Assembly: GCF_026013415.1 (NCBI RefSeq)
Contig: NZ_JAPDOK010000002.1
Location: 186,001 to 250,000 of the forward strand
Source: Sphingomonas caeni
Lineage (GTDB): Bacteria; Pseudomonadota; Alphaproteobacteria; Sphingomonadales; Sphingomonadaceae
Direction: 5' to 3'
Length of the DNA: 64,000 nt
The notes under the pieces are model-generated. The model did no database searches. It saw only the letters and a list, made by a program, of their open reading frames with translations, and was not told the DNA's origin. Positions 16,839 through 26,146 of this stretch are shown piece after piece; the stretch's first letter is position 1; the number at the start of each line of letters is the position of its first letter. The position numbers were made by a program, and so were the translations under genes.

Positions 16839-17921
16839 GTGCACGACCTTGATCAACTGAAGACCGACCTGCTGGGCAGCATCGACGCCGCGGCGGGGCT
16901 CGACGCGCTCGAGGTGCTGCGCGTTCATGCGCTGGGCAAGGCCGGGGCGATCACCGGGCTGCTCAAGACGCTGGGGGGCATGAGCCCCGAGGAGCGCCAG
17001 ACCGAAGGGCCGCGCATCCATGCGCTGCGCGAGGCGGTGACCGAGGCGCTTGCCCGTCGCAAGGCGGTGCTCGAGCGCAAGGCGATGGACGCGAAGCTCG
17101 CGAGCGAGACGCTCGACATGACGTTGCCCGCCGACGGCATCGCGCCGGGGAGCGTGCATCCGGTGAGCCAGGTGATGGACGAGCTCGCCGAGATCTTCGC
17201 CGATCTGGGTTTCGCGGTGGCGACCGGGCCCGAGATCGAGACCCAATGGTATAATTTCTCGGCGCTCAACATGCCCGAGACCCACCCCGCGCGCGCGATG
17301 CACGATACTTTCTATCTGCAGGCTGCCGAGGGCGAAGAGGCGCATGTGCTGCGCACCCACACCAGCCCGGTGCAGATCCGCGCGATGCATGCGGCGGGCG
17401 GGCAGCAGCCGGTGCGGATCATCGCGCCGGGACGGACCTATCGCAGCGACAGCGACGCGACCCACACGCCGATGTTCCATCAGGTCGAGGGGCTGGTGAT
17501 CGACAAGGGGATCACGCTCGGCCACCTCAAATGGACGCTCGAGACCTTCCTCAAGGCCTTTTTCGAGCGCGACGACATCGTGCTGCGGCTGCGCCCGAGC
17601 TATTTTCCCTTCACCGAGCCTTCGGCGGAAGTCGATGTCGGCTACAGCCTCGTGAACGGCAAGCGCGTGATCGGCGGCAGCGAGGGCTGGATGGAAGTGC
17701 TCGGCAGCGGCATGGTCCATCGCACCGTGATCGAGGCGGGCGGATACGATCCCAATGAGTGGCAGGGCTTCGCGTTCGGCTGCGGGATCGATCGGCTCGC
17801 GATGCTCAAATACGGGATGGACGACCTGCGCGCCTTTTTCGACGGCGATGTGCGCTGGCTGCGGCACTATGGCTTCTCGGCGCTCGACGTGCCCACGCTC
17901 AGCGGGGGAGTAGGCGCATGA
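16839..17921 (+). CDS. pheS: phenylalanine--tRNA ligase alpha subunit
   Basis: 360 residues, usual length. An N-terminal coiled-coil arm (about 1-90) for tRNA binding is followed by the class II catalytic core with motif 2 (GRTYRSD) and motif 3 ([14 protein letters not shown]). With PheT it forms the alpha2-beta2 enzyme charging tRNA-Phe. GTG start at 16839. Its stop overlaps the pheT start (ATGA). Confidence 0.97.
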   Translation: MHDLDQLKTDLLGSIDAAAGLDALEVLRVHALGKAGAITGLLKTLGGMSPEERQTEGPRIHALREAVTEALARRKAVLERKAMDAKLASETLDMTLPADGIAPGSVHPVSQVMDELAEIFADLGFAVATGPEIETQWYNFSALNMPETHPARAMHDTFYLQAAEGEEAHVLRTHTSPVQIRAMHAAGGQQPVRIIAPGRTYRSDSDATHTPMFHQVEGLVIDKGITLGHLKWTLETFLKAFFERDDIVLRLRPSYFPFTEPSAEVDVGYSLVNGKRVIGGSEGWMEVLGSGMVHRTVIEAGGYDPNEWQGFAFGCGIDRLAMLKYGMDDLRAFFDGDVRWLRHYGFSALDVPTLSGGVGA

Positions 17922-20320
17922 AGTTCACGTTGGGCTGGCTCAAGGAGCATCTGGAGACCGAAGCGAGCCTCGACACGATCGTCGAGGCGCTGACTCGCGT
18001 CGGGCTCGAGGTCGAGGGCGTCGAGGATCCGGGCGCCAAGCTCGCGGCGTTCCGTGTCGCCAGGGTGCTGACCGCGGCGCCGCATCCCAATGCGGACAAG
18101 CTGCAGCTGCTGACCGTCGATGCGGGCGAAGGGCCGGTTCAGGTCGTGTGCGGCGCCCCCAATGCGCGCGCGGGACTGGTCGGCGTGTTCGGGCCGCCGG
18201 GCGCCTATGTGCCGGGGTCGGCCATGACCCTGGTGGTGCGCGATGTGCGCGGCGTGACCTCGAACGGCATGATGTGTTCGACGCGCGAGCTCGAGCTGGG
18301 CGACGATCATGACGGGATCATCGAGCTGCCCGCCGACGCGCCGGTCGGCACCGCCTACCCGGACTATGCGGGGCTGAGCGATCCGGTGATCGACGTGTCG
18401 GTCACCCCCAACCGGCAGGACTGCATGGGCGTGCGCGGGATCGCGCGCGATCTGGCGGCGGCGGGGCTGGGGACGCTCAAGCCGCTGGCCGAGGTCTATC
18501 GGATGGAAACGCTCGCGCCGGTCGCGGGCGAGGGCCCCGGGCCGGACGTCGCGACCCGGGACCCCGAGGGCTGTCCGGCCTTCTACGGCCAGGAAGTGCG
18601 CGGCGTGACCAATGGCGAAGCGCCGGCGTGGATGCGCCAGATGCTCACCGCGATCGGGCAGAAGCCGATTTCGGTGCTGGTCGACATCACCAATTTCGTC
18701 TCGATCGACCTGGGGCGGCCGCTGCACGTCTATGACAAGGCCAAGCTCAAGGGCGGGCTCGTCGCGCGGCGGGCGGCCGATGGCGAGCACGTGCTCGCGC
18801 TCAATGGCAAGACCTATACGCTCGACGCCAGCATGACGGTGATCGCCGATGACGTGGCGGTCCACGATATCGGCGGGATCATGGGCGGCGAGCATTCGGG
18901 CGTGTCGGAGGCGACCACCGACGTGATCATCGAATGCGCCTATTTCGATCCCGATCATATCGCGCGGACGGGGCAGAAGCTGGGGCTGACCAGCGATGCG
19001 CGGCAGCGTTTCGAGCGCGGAGTCGATCCGGCGTTCCTCGATGACGGCCTTGCGATCGCGACGACTCTGGTGCTCGGCCATTGCGGCGGGACCGCGAGCG
19101 GGGTGACCCGCGCGGGCGCGGCGCCGGCCGAGGCGAAGACGGTCGCCTATGACCCCGCGCGCGCCGGGACGCTCGGCGGGCTGGCGGTGCCCGAGGCCGA
19201 ACAGAAGGCGATCCTCGAACGGCTCGGCTTTACCGTGGCGGCGGACTGGACCGTGACGGTGCCGAGCTGGCGCCGCGATATCGACGGCCCCGCCGATCTG
19301 GTCGAGGAGGTGATTCGCATCACGGGCATCGACAATGTCCCCTCGACCCCGCTGCCGCGTGCCCCCGGCGTGGCGCGGCCGACCGCGACGGCGGAGCAGA
19401 AGCTCGAACGCCGCGTCCGCCGGACGGCGGCCGCGCGCGGGCTGGGCGAGGCGGTGACGTGGAGCTTCATTTCCGAGAGCGAGGCCGCGCCGTTCGGCGG
19501 CGGCGCGTGGCGCCTCGCCAATCCGATCAGCGAGGATCTGAAGGTGATGCGGCCCTCGCTGCTGCCCGGGCTGCTCGCCGCGGCCGAGCGCAACCTCAAG
19601 CGCGGCGCGCCAGGCGTGCGCCTGTTTGAGATCGGCCGGCGCTACCTCGCCGACGCCACCAAGAATCTCGATGAACGGCCGACGCTGGGGATCGTGCTCG
19701 CGGGCGACCGCGCCCCGCGCGGGTGGCAGTCGGGCAAGGCGCAGGGCTTCGGGGCGTTCGACGCCAAGGCCGAGGCGGTGGCGCTGCTCGAAGCCGCGGG
19801 CGCGCCGGTCGGCAACCTGCAGGTGATGGGCGAGGCGGGCGAGGTCTATCATCCCGGCCAGTCGGGCACGCTGCGGCTCGGCCCCAAGACGGTGCTCGCG
19901 GCGTTCGGGATGGTGCATCCGAGCGTGCTCAAGGCGTTCGATCTCGACGGCGATGTGGCGGCAGTCGAGCTCTATCTCGATGCGCTGCCCGCGAAGCGCG
20001 GCGGCACCGGGTTCATGCGCGCGCCCTATACCCCGCCCGCGCTCCAGCCGGTGACGCGCGACTTCGCCTTCCTGGTGCCCGCGGCGCTGGCGGCGGGCGA
20101 TCTCGTCCGTGCGGTCAAGGGCGCCGACAAGGCGGCGATCCTCGAGGCGCGGCTGTTCGACGTCTTCACCGGCGCCGGCGTGCCCGACGGCCGGAAGAGC
20201 CTCGCGATCGAGGTCACCCTCCAGCCCGGCGAGAAGAGCTTCACCGACGAGGAGCTCAAGGCCGTGGCCGACAGGGTGGTCGCCGCGGCGGCGAAGCTGG
20301 GGGCGGTGCTGAGGGGATGA
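17918..20320 (+). CDS. pheT: phenylalanine--tRNA ligase beta subunit
   Basis: 800 residues: N-terminal [13 protein letters not shown], an EMAP/tRNA-binding domain (about 40-150), B3/B4 editing region, B5 domain, and a C-terminal anticodon-recognising ferredoxin-like domain ([14 protein letters not shown]). Partner of PheS. ATG 17918 overlaps the pheS stop; longer upstream extensions of the frame lie inside pheS and are rejected. The next gene overlaps its stop by ATGA. Confidence 0.97.
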   Translation: MKFTLGWLKEHLETEASLDTIVEALTRVGLEVEGVEDPGAKLAAFRVARVLTAAPHPNADKLQLLTVDAGEGPVQVVCGAPNARAGLVGVFGPPGAYVPGSAMTLVVRDVRGVTSNGMMCSTRELELGDDHDGIIELPADAPVGTAYPDYAGLSDPVIDVSVTPNRQDCMGVRGIARDLAAAGLGTLKPLAEVYRMETLAPVAGEGPGPDVATRDPEGCPAFYGQEVRGVTNGEAPAWMRQMLTAIGQKPISVLVDITNFVSIDLGRPLHVYDKAKLKGGLVARRAADGEHVLALNGKTYTLDASMTVIADDVAVHDIGGIMGGEHSGVSEATTDVIIECAYFDPDHIARTGQKLGLTSDARQRFERGVDPAFLDDGLAIATTLVLGHCGGTASGVTRAGAAPAEAKTVAYDPARAGTLGGLAVPEAEQKAILERLGFTVAADWTVTVPSWRRDIDGPADLVEEVIRITGIDNVPSTPLPRAPGVARPTATAEQKLERRVRRTAAARGLGEAVTWSFISESEAAPFGGGAWRLANPISEDLKVMRPSLLPGLLAAAERNLKRGAPGVRLFEIGRRYLADATKNLDERPTLGIVLAGDRAPRGWQSGKAQGFGAFDAKAEAVALLEAAGAPVGNLQVMGEAGEVYHPGQSGTLRLGPKTVLAAFGMVHPSVLKAFDLDGDVAAVELYLDALPAKRGGTGFMRAPYTPPALQPVTRDFAFLVPAALAAGDLVRAVKGADKAAILEARLFDVFTGAGVPDGRKSLAIEVTLQPGEKSFTDEELKAVADRVVAAAAKLGAVLRG

Positions 20321-20751
20321 AGATCGACCGGTTCCTCGAAGGGTTTACTGCGCTTCACGAGGAGCCGGGCGACATCTACACCCCGATCCTGTTGCCGGGC
20401 GATTTCGATCCGTTCGAGCGGCACAAGCGCTTCACGCTGCATATCGATGCCGAACTCCGGATGACCGGCCTGGGCAGCGCCGGCGGCGGCAGCTCGATCA
20501 GCGCGCGCGATGTGGATGAGGATGACGAGGACGAGGGTGACGGCTGGGAAGTCATCTACTCGATCATCGATGCCGATGTGACCGACCTCGATGCCGGCCG
20601 CGCGCTGATCCGCCTGCATCTCGCCGAGCTTGGCTGTCCCCCGGGGACGCTGGTGCAGTTCGGCGAGCACGAGGACCGGTGGGACGGCGAATGCTGGCAT
20701 CTCGCCGAAGACCGGTCGATCAACGAAGACGATCTCGACTGCAGAAAGTGA
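20317..20751 (+). CDS. acidic hypothetical protein
   Basis: 144 residues, soluble, strongly acidic (run DVDEDDEDEGDG near residues 66-77), with a hydrophobic core in the C-terminal half. No family recognised. The start overlaps the pheT stop (ATGA), so it is probably expressed as the last gene of the pheST operon. Codon use resembles its neighbours. Confidence 0.65.
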   Translation: MKIDRFLEGFTALHEEPGDIYTPILLPGDFDPFERHKRFTLHIDAELRMTGLGSAGGGSSISARDVDEDDEDEGDGWEVIYSIIDADVTDLDAGRALIRLHLAELGCPPGTLVQFGEHEDRWDGECWHLAEDRSINEDDLDCRK

Positions 20752-20818
20752 AGATCGGGCGCAAGCTTCGGGAGGCGCGGCGCATGGCTGCTGCTATGGC
20801 GCGTCGCGGGAGGCGATC

Positions 20819-22216
20819 ATGACGAGCGAATATGAGGCGATGACGCGGGCGGCGGCGGCGGCGATCGCCTATCGGCGCGGCGTGGCCGAGGCCGAGACCA
20901 ACCCGGTCGCCGATTATGCCGCGATGATCGCCGCCTTCGACGCGCCGGTGCCCGAGGGGCCGGGCGACGCGCAAGCGATCATCGCCGAGCTGATCGACAA
21001 GGCGACGCCGGGCATCCGCGCCTGCGCGGCGCCGCGCTTCTTCGGCTGGGTGATCGGCAATTCGCATCCCACCGGGGTCGCGGCGGACTGGCTGGCCTCG
21101 GCCTGGGGTCAGAATGTCGGCAACCTCATCTCGGCGCCCGCCGCATCGGCGATCGAGAAGGTTTCGGCGGATTGGCTGCTCGATCTGCTCGGACTTCCTC
21201 GCGAATCCTCGATGGGGTTCGTGACCGGGGCGACGGTCGCCAATTTCGTCTGTCTTGCCGCGGCGCGCAGCGAGGTGCTGCGGCGTGCGGGCTGGGACGT
21301 CGAGGCCTTGGGGCTGTTCGGAGCGCCGCCGGTCGAAGTGGTGATCGGGGCGGATGCCCATGCCACCGTCTATTCGGGGCTCAAATATCTGGGGCTCGGC
21401 GCCAAGCGGGTGAAGATCGTCGGGAGCGATGCCTCGGGGCGGATGCTCGCGGGGGATTTCGAGCGGGTGATCAAGGGGTGCAGCGGGCCGGTGATCGCGA
21501 TCTCGCAGGCCGGGCAGATCAACACGGGGGCGTGCGATCCCTTTGCCGAGATCGCGCCGATTGCGAAGGATGCCGGGGCCTGGCTGCATGTCGATGGCGC
21601 GTTCGGGCTGTGGGCGCAGGTGGCGCCGGATCGCGCGCATCTGACGCGGGGGGTCGAGGCGGCGGACAGCTGGGCGACCGACGGGCATAAATGGCTGCAG
21701 ACGCCCTATGATTGCGGGTTCGCGATCGTCCGCGACGCCGAGGCGCACCGGCGGGCGATGGCGATCTCGGCCAGCTACCTCCCGCTCGGCGCCGAGACCG
21801 AGCGCGAGCCCTCGGCCTATGTGCCCGAACTGTCGCGGCGCGCGCGGGGCTTCGCGACCTGGGCGATGCTCAAGCAACTGGGCCGCGCGGGACTGGCCGA
21901 GATGGTCGAGCGGCATTGCCAGATCGCGCGGCACATGGGCGAGCGGCTGGCGGACGAGCCTGGTATCGCACTGGTGGCACCCGTCGAGCTCAACCAGTTC
22001 ATGGTCCGCTTCGGCGGGAGCGGAGCCGAAGGTGATCGGGCGACGCTCGCGACGGTCAAGCGGGTGCAGGAGGATGCGATCGCGTTCATCGGCGGTGCCT
22101 TGTGGCGCGACGACTGGGTGATGCGCGTCTCGGTCAGCTCGATCGCGACGACGATGGCCGAGGCGGACGTGGCGGTGGATGCGGTGCTCGACGCCTGGCG
22201 CAAGGTTCGCGGATGA
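20819..22216 (+). CDS. PLP-dependent group II decarboxylase family protein
   Basis: 465 residues of the fold-type I PLP group that includes aromatic-L-amino-acid and glutamate decarboxylases. Visible are HVDGAFG (the Asp contacting the cofactor ring) and DGHKW with the Schiff-base lysine. Substrate cannot be told from sequence; indole- or aryl-amino acids are typical for this subgroup. GGGAGG precedes ATG 20819. Its stop overlaps the start of the epimerase-like gene. Confidence 0.85.
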   Translation: MTSEYEAMTRAAAAAIAYRRGVAEAETNPVADYAAMIAAFDAPVPEGPGDAQAIIAELIDKATPGIRACAAPRFFGWVIGNSHPTGVAADWLASAWGQNVGNLISAPAASAIEKVSADWLLDLLGLPRESSMGFVTGATVANFVCLAAARSEVLRRAGWDVEALGLFGAPPVEVVIGADAHATVYSGLKYLGLGAKRVKIVGSDASGRMLAGDFERVIKGCSGPVIAISQAGQINTGACDPFAEIAPIAKDAGAWLHVDGAFGLWAQVAPDRAHLTRGVEAADSWATDGHKWLQTPYDCGFAIVRDAEAHRRAMAISASYLPLGAETEREPSAYVPELSRRARGFATWAMLKQLGRAGLAEMVERHCQIARHMGERLADEPGIALVAPVELNQFMVRFGGSGAEGDRATLATVKRVQEDAIAFIGGALWRDDWVMRVSVSSIATTMAEADVAVDAVLDAWRKVRG

Positions 22217-23085
22217 TCGAGATCGGTTCGGAGGCGCTGACCGCGGCGATCAACCCGTTCGGGGCGGAACTGACCAGCCTGCGCGACGCCGAGGGGCGCG
22301 AGCTGATGACCGATGCCGATCCGGCCTATTGGAGCGGGCATGCGCCGTTGCTCTTCCCGATCGTCGGGCGGCTGATGGAGGACAGATACCGGCTGGACGG
22401 GAAGGAATATTCGCTGCCCCAGCACGGCTTTGCGCGGCGGCAGATGTTCGCGCTGGTCGAGCAGACGGAGAGGCGTGCGCTATTCCGGCTGACCGACAAT
22501 GACGAGACGCGCGCCGTCTATCCCTTCGCCTTCAGGCTCGATGTGGAATTCAGCCTCAGGCCTCTGCATCCGACGTTCATTACCAAGGTGACCGTGACCA
22601 ACACCGGCGATCGGGACATGCCGGCAAGCTTCGGATTCCATCCCGCCTTTGCCTGGCCCTTGCCCTATGGCGCTGCGAAGGAGGACCACCGGATCAGCTT
22701 CACACAGGACGAGCCGGGACGATTGGCGGCAATCGTCAAGGGCGGGTGGATCGATGCGGAGGGCCGGGACAGTCCGATCGATCACTATGCGCTGCATCTG
22801 ACGGATGAACTGTTCGAACGCGACGCGCTGATCTGGAATCCGGTACGCAGCCAATGGGTCTTGTACGGCCCGGAGCATGGGCCGCAGCTGCTGGTCGATT
22901 TTCCCGATACGCCCGCGCTCGGCATCTGGACCAGACCGGGCGCCCGGTTTGTCTGCATCGAGCCCTGGCACGGCATCGCCGACCCCTGGGGCTTCGCTGG
23001 GGAAATCTGGGACAAGCCGCTGATGCAGCGCTATGCGCCGGGCGAATCACGATGCTTCACGATGGGCGTGACGCTGGAGGCGTGA
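22213..23085 (+). CDS. aldose 1-epimerase family protein
   Basis: 290 residues of the galactose mutarotase-like fold (LacX/YihR-like subgroup). Conserved are the substrate-binding HGFAR near residue 74 and GFHPAF near 140. It probably interconverts anomers of a sugar or sugar derivative. ATG overlaps the stop of the upstream decarboxylase gene (ATGA), an unusual pairing with no obvious shared pathway. Confidence 0.83.
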   Translation: MIEIGSEALTAAINPFGAELTSLRDAEGRELMTDADPAYWSGHAPLLFPIVGRLMEDRYRLDGKEYSLPQHGFARRQMFALVEQTERRALFRLTDNDETRAVYPFAFRLDVEFSLRPLHPTFITKVTVTNTGDRDMPASFGFHPAFAWPLPYGAAKEDHRISFTQDEPGRLAAIVKGGWIDAEGRDSPIDHYALHLTDELFERDALIWNPVRSQWVLYGPEHGPQLLVDFPDTPALGIWTRPGARFVCIEPWHGIADPWGFAGEIWDKPLMQRYAPGESRCFTMGVTLEA

Positions 23086-23101
23086 CCCGCTAGGGGGCCG
23101 C

Positions 23102-24670
23102 ATGGCTTCCAACGACAGACGTACCTTCGCGATCATCTCGCATCCCGACGCCGGCAAGACCACGCTCACCGAAAAGCTGCTGCTGTTCGGCGGCGCGATC
23201 CATCTCGCCGGCGAGGTCAAGGCGCGCGGCGCCGCAAGGCGGGCGCGGTCGGACTGGATGAAGATCGAGCAGCAGCGCGGGATTTCGGTGACGTCGAGCG
23301 TGATGACCTTCGAGCGGGAGGGGATCACCTTCAACCTGCTCGATACGCCGGGGCACGAGGATTTCTCGGAAGACACCTACCGCACGCTGACCGCCGTGGA
23401 CTCGGCGGTGATGGTGATCGACGCCGCCAAGGGCATCGAGCCGCAGACGCGCAAATTGTTCGAGGTGTGCCGGCTGCGCAGCGTGCCGATCATCACCTTC
23501 GTCAACAAGGTCGACCGCGAGGGGCGCGAGGTGTTCGCGACGCTCGACGAGATCGCCGACATGCTCGCGCTCGACGTGGTGCCGATGACCTGGCCGGTGG
23601 GCATGGGCGGGCAGTTCGAGGGCATTTACGACCTGGTCGATCACCGGCTGCTGCTCCCCGAGGGCGATAGCCGCGAGTTTCAGGGGAAGGTCGAGCAAAC
23701 TTCGGGCCTCGACGATCCGAAGCTCGACACGATCCTGAGCGCGCAGGGCGTGGCCAGGCTGCGCGAGGAAGTCGAGCTGGCGGGGGTCGGCTATCCGGCC
23801 TTCGATGCCGAGGCCTATCGCAACGGCGACCTGACGCCGGTCTATTTCGGATCGGCGCTCAAGGAATTCGGGGTCGATTCGCTGATCGACGCGATCGCGC
23901 GCTACGCGCCGCCGCCGCATGCGCTGCCCGCCGAGCCCGCGCCGGTCTCGCCCGACGAGCCGCAGGTCACCGGCTTCGTGTTCAAGGTCCAGGCCAATAT
24001 GGACCCCAATCACCGCGACCGGATCGCGTTCATGCGGCTCGTCTCGGGGACGTTCAAGCGCGGCATGAAACTGACCCCGACCGGGCATGGCAAGCCGATC
24101 GCGATCCATTCGCCGATCCTGTTCTTCGCGCGCGAACGCGAGCTGGCCGACGAGGCGTTTCCGGGCGACATTATCGGCATCCCCAATCACGGGGTGCTGC
24201 GCGTCGGCGATACGCTGAGCGAGCGGGCGGATGTGCGCTTCACCGGGCTGCCGAACTTCGCGCCCGAGATCCTGCGCCGCGTGGTGCTCAAGGATCCGAC
24301 CAAGACCAAGCAGCTTCGCAAGGCGCTCGACGACATGGCCGAGGAGGGGGTGACGCAGGTCTTCTATCCCGACATCGGCTCGAACTGGGTGATCGGCGTG
24401 GTCGGCCAGCTCCAGCTCGACGTGCTGCTCAGCCGGCTCGAGGCGGAGTATAAGGTCGCGGCGGGGCTCGAGATGGCGCCGTTCGAGACCGCGCGCTGGA
24501 TTTCGTCGGAGGATCCGGCGGGCCTCAAGAGCTTCGCCGAACTCAACCGCGGCGGCATGGCCAAGGACCGCGACGGCAATCCGGTATTCATGGCCAAATC
24601 GGCGTGGGAGGTCGGTTACCTCACCGAGCGCTATCCGGCGGTGAAGTTCGCGGCGACGCGCGAACGCTAG
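23102..24670 (+). CDS. prfC: peptide chain release factor 3
   Basis: 522 residues, usual length. The translational GTPase motifs are intact: SHPDAGKTTL (G1), DTPGHEDFSED (G3), NKVDREGR (G4), followed by domain II and the RF3 C-terminal domain. It recycles RF1/RF2 from the ribosome after termination. Starts 17 bases after the epimerase-like gene. Convergent with the MFS gene, with a terminator hairpin between them. Confidence 0.96.
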   Translation: MASNDRRTFAIISHPDAGKTTLTEKLLLFGGAIHLAGEVKARGAARRARSDWMKIEQQRGISVTSSVMTFEREGITFNLLDTPGHEDFSEDTYRTLTAVDSAVMVIDAAKGIEPQTRKLFEVCRLRSVPIITFVNKVDREGREVFATLDEIADMLALDVVPMTWPVGMGGQFEGIYDLVDHRLLLPEGDSREFQGKVEQTSGLDDPKLDTILSAQGVARLREEVELAGVGYPAFDAEAYRNGDLTPVYFGSALKEFGVDSLIDAIARYAPPPHALPAEPAPVSPDEPQVTGFVFKVQANMDPNHRDRIAFMRLVSGTFKRGMKLTPTGHGKPIAIHSPILFFARERELADEAFPGDIIGIPNHGVLRVGDTLSERADVRFTGLPNFAPEILRRVVLKDPTKTKQLRKALDDMAEEGVTQVFYPDIGSNWVIGVVGQLQLDVLLSRLEAEYKVAAGLEMAPFETARWISSEDPAGLKSFAELNRGGMAKDRDGNPVFMAKSAWEVGYLTERYPAVKFAATRER

Positions 24671-24717
24671 AGAAAACGGGCCGGACGGTAGCGAGGGATT
24701 AGCGCGCGTCCGGCCCG
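24671..24717 (-). terminator. terminator of the MFS transcript
   Basis: CGGGCCGGAC (24677-24686) pairs with GTCCGGCCCG (24708-24717), loop 21. Read on the minus strand the hairpin is followed by TTTTCTCT, fitting termination of the MFS gene about 105 bases after its stop. Confidence 0.65.
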
Positions 24718-24821
24718 CAAACTCCCGAAAGGCAAGACCCTCGGAGGCACGCCGCCATAATGGGCGAAACGGGGCGCGCTGGGCAGTCAGGGAAACGCCG
24801 GAGTCGCTTCGTTACTTCGCG

Positions 24822-26072
24822 CTAATCTACCCATTCGTCGCGCAGCGGCTTGGCCGCGAGCCACATCAGCAGCGCGGCGACCAGATAGCAGACAAGACTG
24901 AACAGCATCGCGTAGCGCAGCGATTCGGTGCCGAACACAGGCGCCAGTGCGTCGGCCAGGCCGCCGAGGATATAGATGCCCGCGCCCAGCCCGATCAGGT
25001 TGTTGATCAGCAGGAAGCTCGCCGAGGCGGTCGCGCGCATCGGCGCGGGGACGAGGTGCTGGACCGCGGCGATCACCGGAGCGAGCCAGATATAGGCGAG
25101 CGCCTGCGGCACGACGAAGAAGCAGAAGGCCGCGGTGACGGTACCCGACATCACCCCGCCCGCGAACAGGGGCACCGCGAGGACGAAAGCAATGGCGGGC
25201 AGGCGCGCATAGGCCGCCTTGTCGCGCCCGCCCAGCCGGTCGCCGATGAACCCGCCCGCGAGCACCCCGGCGACCCCGCCGATCAAAAGGATCGCGCCGT
25301 AGAAATTGCCGGTCTGTGCGGGATCGAGCCCGAAGCTCTCCTTCATCAGCGTCGGCAGCCAGAAGGCGAGGCCATAGCCGAGCATCGAGCTGGCCGAGGC
25401 GCCGAAGGCGAGCAGCCAGAAGCTCCGCTTGCGCGCGAGGATCGCGAAGACCTGGGCGAAGGAGGTGCCGCCGGCGGCGCTTCGCTCGCGCGGGGCCTCG
25501 CGGACGACGAGGCGGAAGAGCGGGGCGATCAGCAGGCCGAGCCCGCCCACGACGAGGAAGGCCGCGCGCCAGTCGACCGATTTCGCGATATGCCCGCCGA
25601 GCATCACCCCCGCCGCCGAACCGAGCGGGATGCCGAGCGAATAGATGGCGAGCGCGCGGGCGCGGCTGCCCGCGGGGAAATAGTCGGCGATCACCGCATA
25701 GGAAGGCGCGACCCCGCCCGCCTCGCCGACGCCGACGCCGAGGCGGCAGAGGAAGAGCTGGGTGAAACCGCTCGCCATCCCGCACAAGCCGGTGAAGCCG
25801 CTCCACACCGCGAGGCTGCCGGTAATCACCCAGGTCCGGCTGGTGCGGTCGGCGAGCCAGGAGAGGGGGATCGCCAGCGTCGAATAGACGCTCGCAAAGG
25901 CGATCCCGCCGAGCAGCCCGAGCTGGCTCTTGGTCAGATGCAGCTCGGCCATGATGCCGGGCGCGAGGATCGACAGGATCTGCCGGTCGATGAAGTTGAA
26001 GGTGTAGACGAGCAGCAGCATCGCCAGCACGGCACCGCGATAGGCGGGGGTAGCGGGGGCAGCGTCGGCCAT
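24822..26072 (-). CDS. MFS transporter, spinster-like
   Basis: 416 residues with 12 predicted membrane spans, motif A-like LADRTSRTW between spans 2 and 3, and the N-terminal FNFIDRQILSILAPG typical of the spinster-type (YajR/Spns-like) subgroup abundant in sphingomonads. It probably moves an organic anion across the inner membrane. GAGGAA lies before the ATG. It follows the TonB-receptor gene in the same direction, suggesting that the pair imports one compound, but a strong terminator separates them. Confidence 0.87.
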   Translation of the reverse strand: MADAAPATPAYRGAVLAMLLLVYTFNFIDRQILSILAPGIMAELHLTKSQLGLLGGIAFASVYSTLAIPLSWLADRTSRTWVITGSLAVWSGFTGLCGMASGFTQLFLCRLGVGVGEAGGVAPSYAVIADYFPAGSRARALAIYSLGIPLGSAAGVMLGGHIAKSVDWRAAFLVVGGLGLLIAPLFRLVVREAPRERSAAGGTSFAQVFAILARKRSFWLLAFGASASSMLGYGLAFWLPTLMKESFGLDPAQTGNFYGAILLIGGVAGVLAGGFIGDRLGGRDKAAYARLPAIAFVLAVPLFAGGVMSGTVTAAFCFFVVPQALAYIWLAPVIAAVQHLVPAPMRATASASFLLINNLIGLGAGIYILGGLADALAPVFGTESLRYAMLFSLVCYLVAALLMWLAAKPLRDEWVD

Positions 26073-26082
26073 GGGCGATTCC

Positions 26083-26122
26083 TCAAAAGAAACGGGCCGG
26101 GAGTCGTGTGACGCCCGGCCCG
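26083..26122 (-). terminator. strong terminator between TonB receptor and MFS genes
   Basis: On the minus strand CGGGCCGGG, a 12-base loop, CCCGGCCCG (plus 26114-26122 and 26093-26101), followed by TTTCTTTTGAG. It directly precedes the MFS Shine-Dalgarno. Confidence 0.8.
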
Positions 26123-26146
26123 GAAGGTTGGTGCGAGGAGCTCGCC

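Noticed and set aside
17759..17917. Upstream extension of the pheT frame
   Set aside because: Lies inside pheS in another frame; ATG 17918 gives the conserved PheT N-terminus and the usual ATGA overlap.
24671..24821. Hairpin 24677-24717 as a prfC terminator
   Set aside because: Its plus-strand tail is CAAACT without a T-run, while the minus-strand tail TTTTCTCT fits the convergent MFS transcript better.
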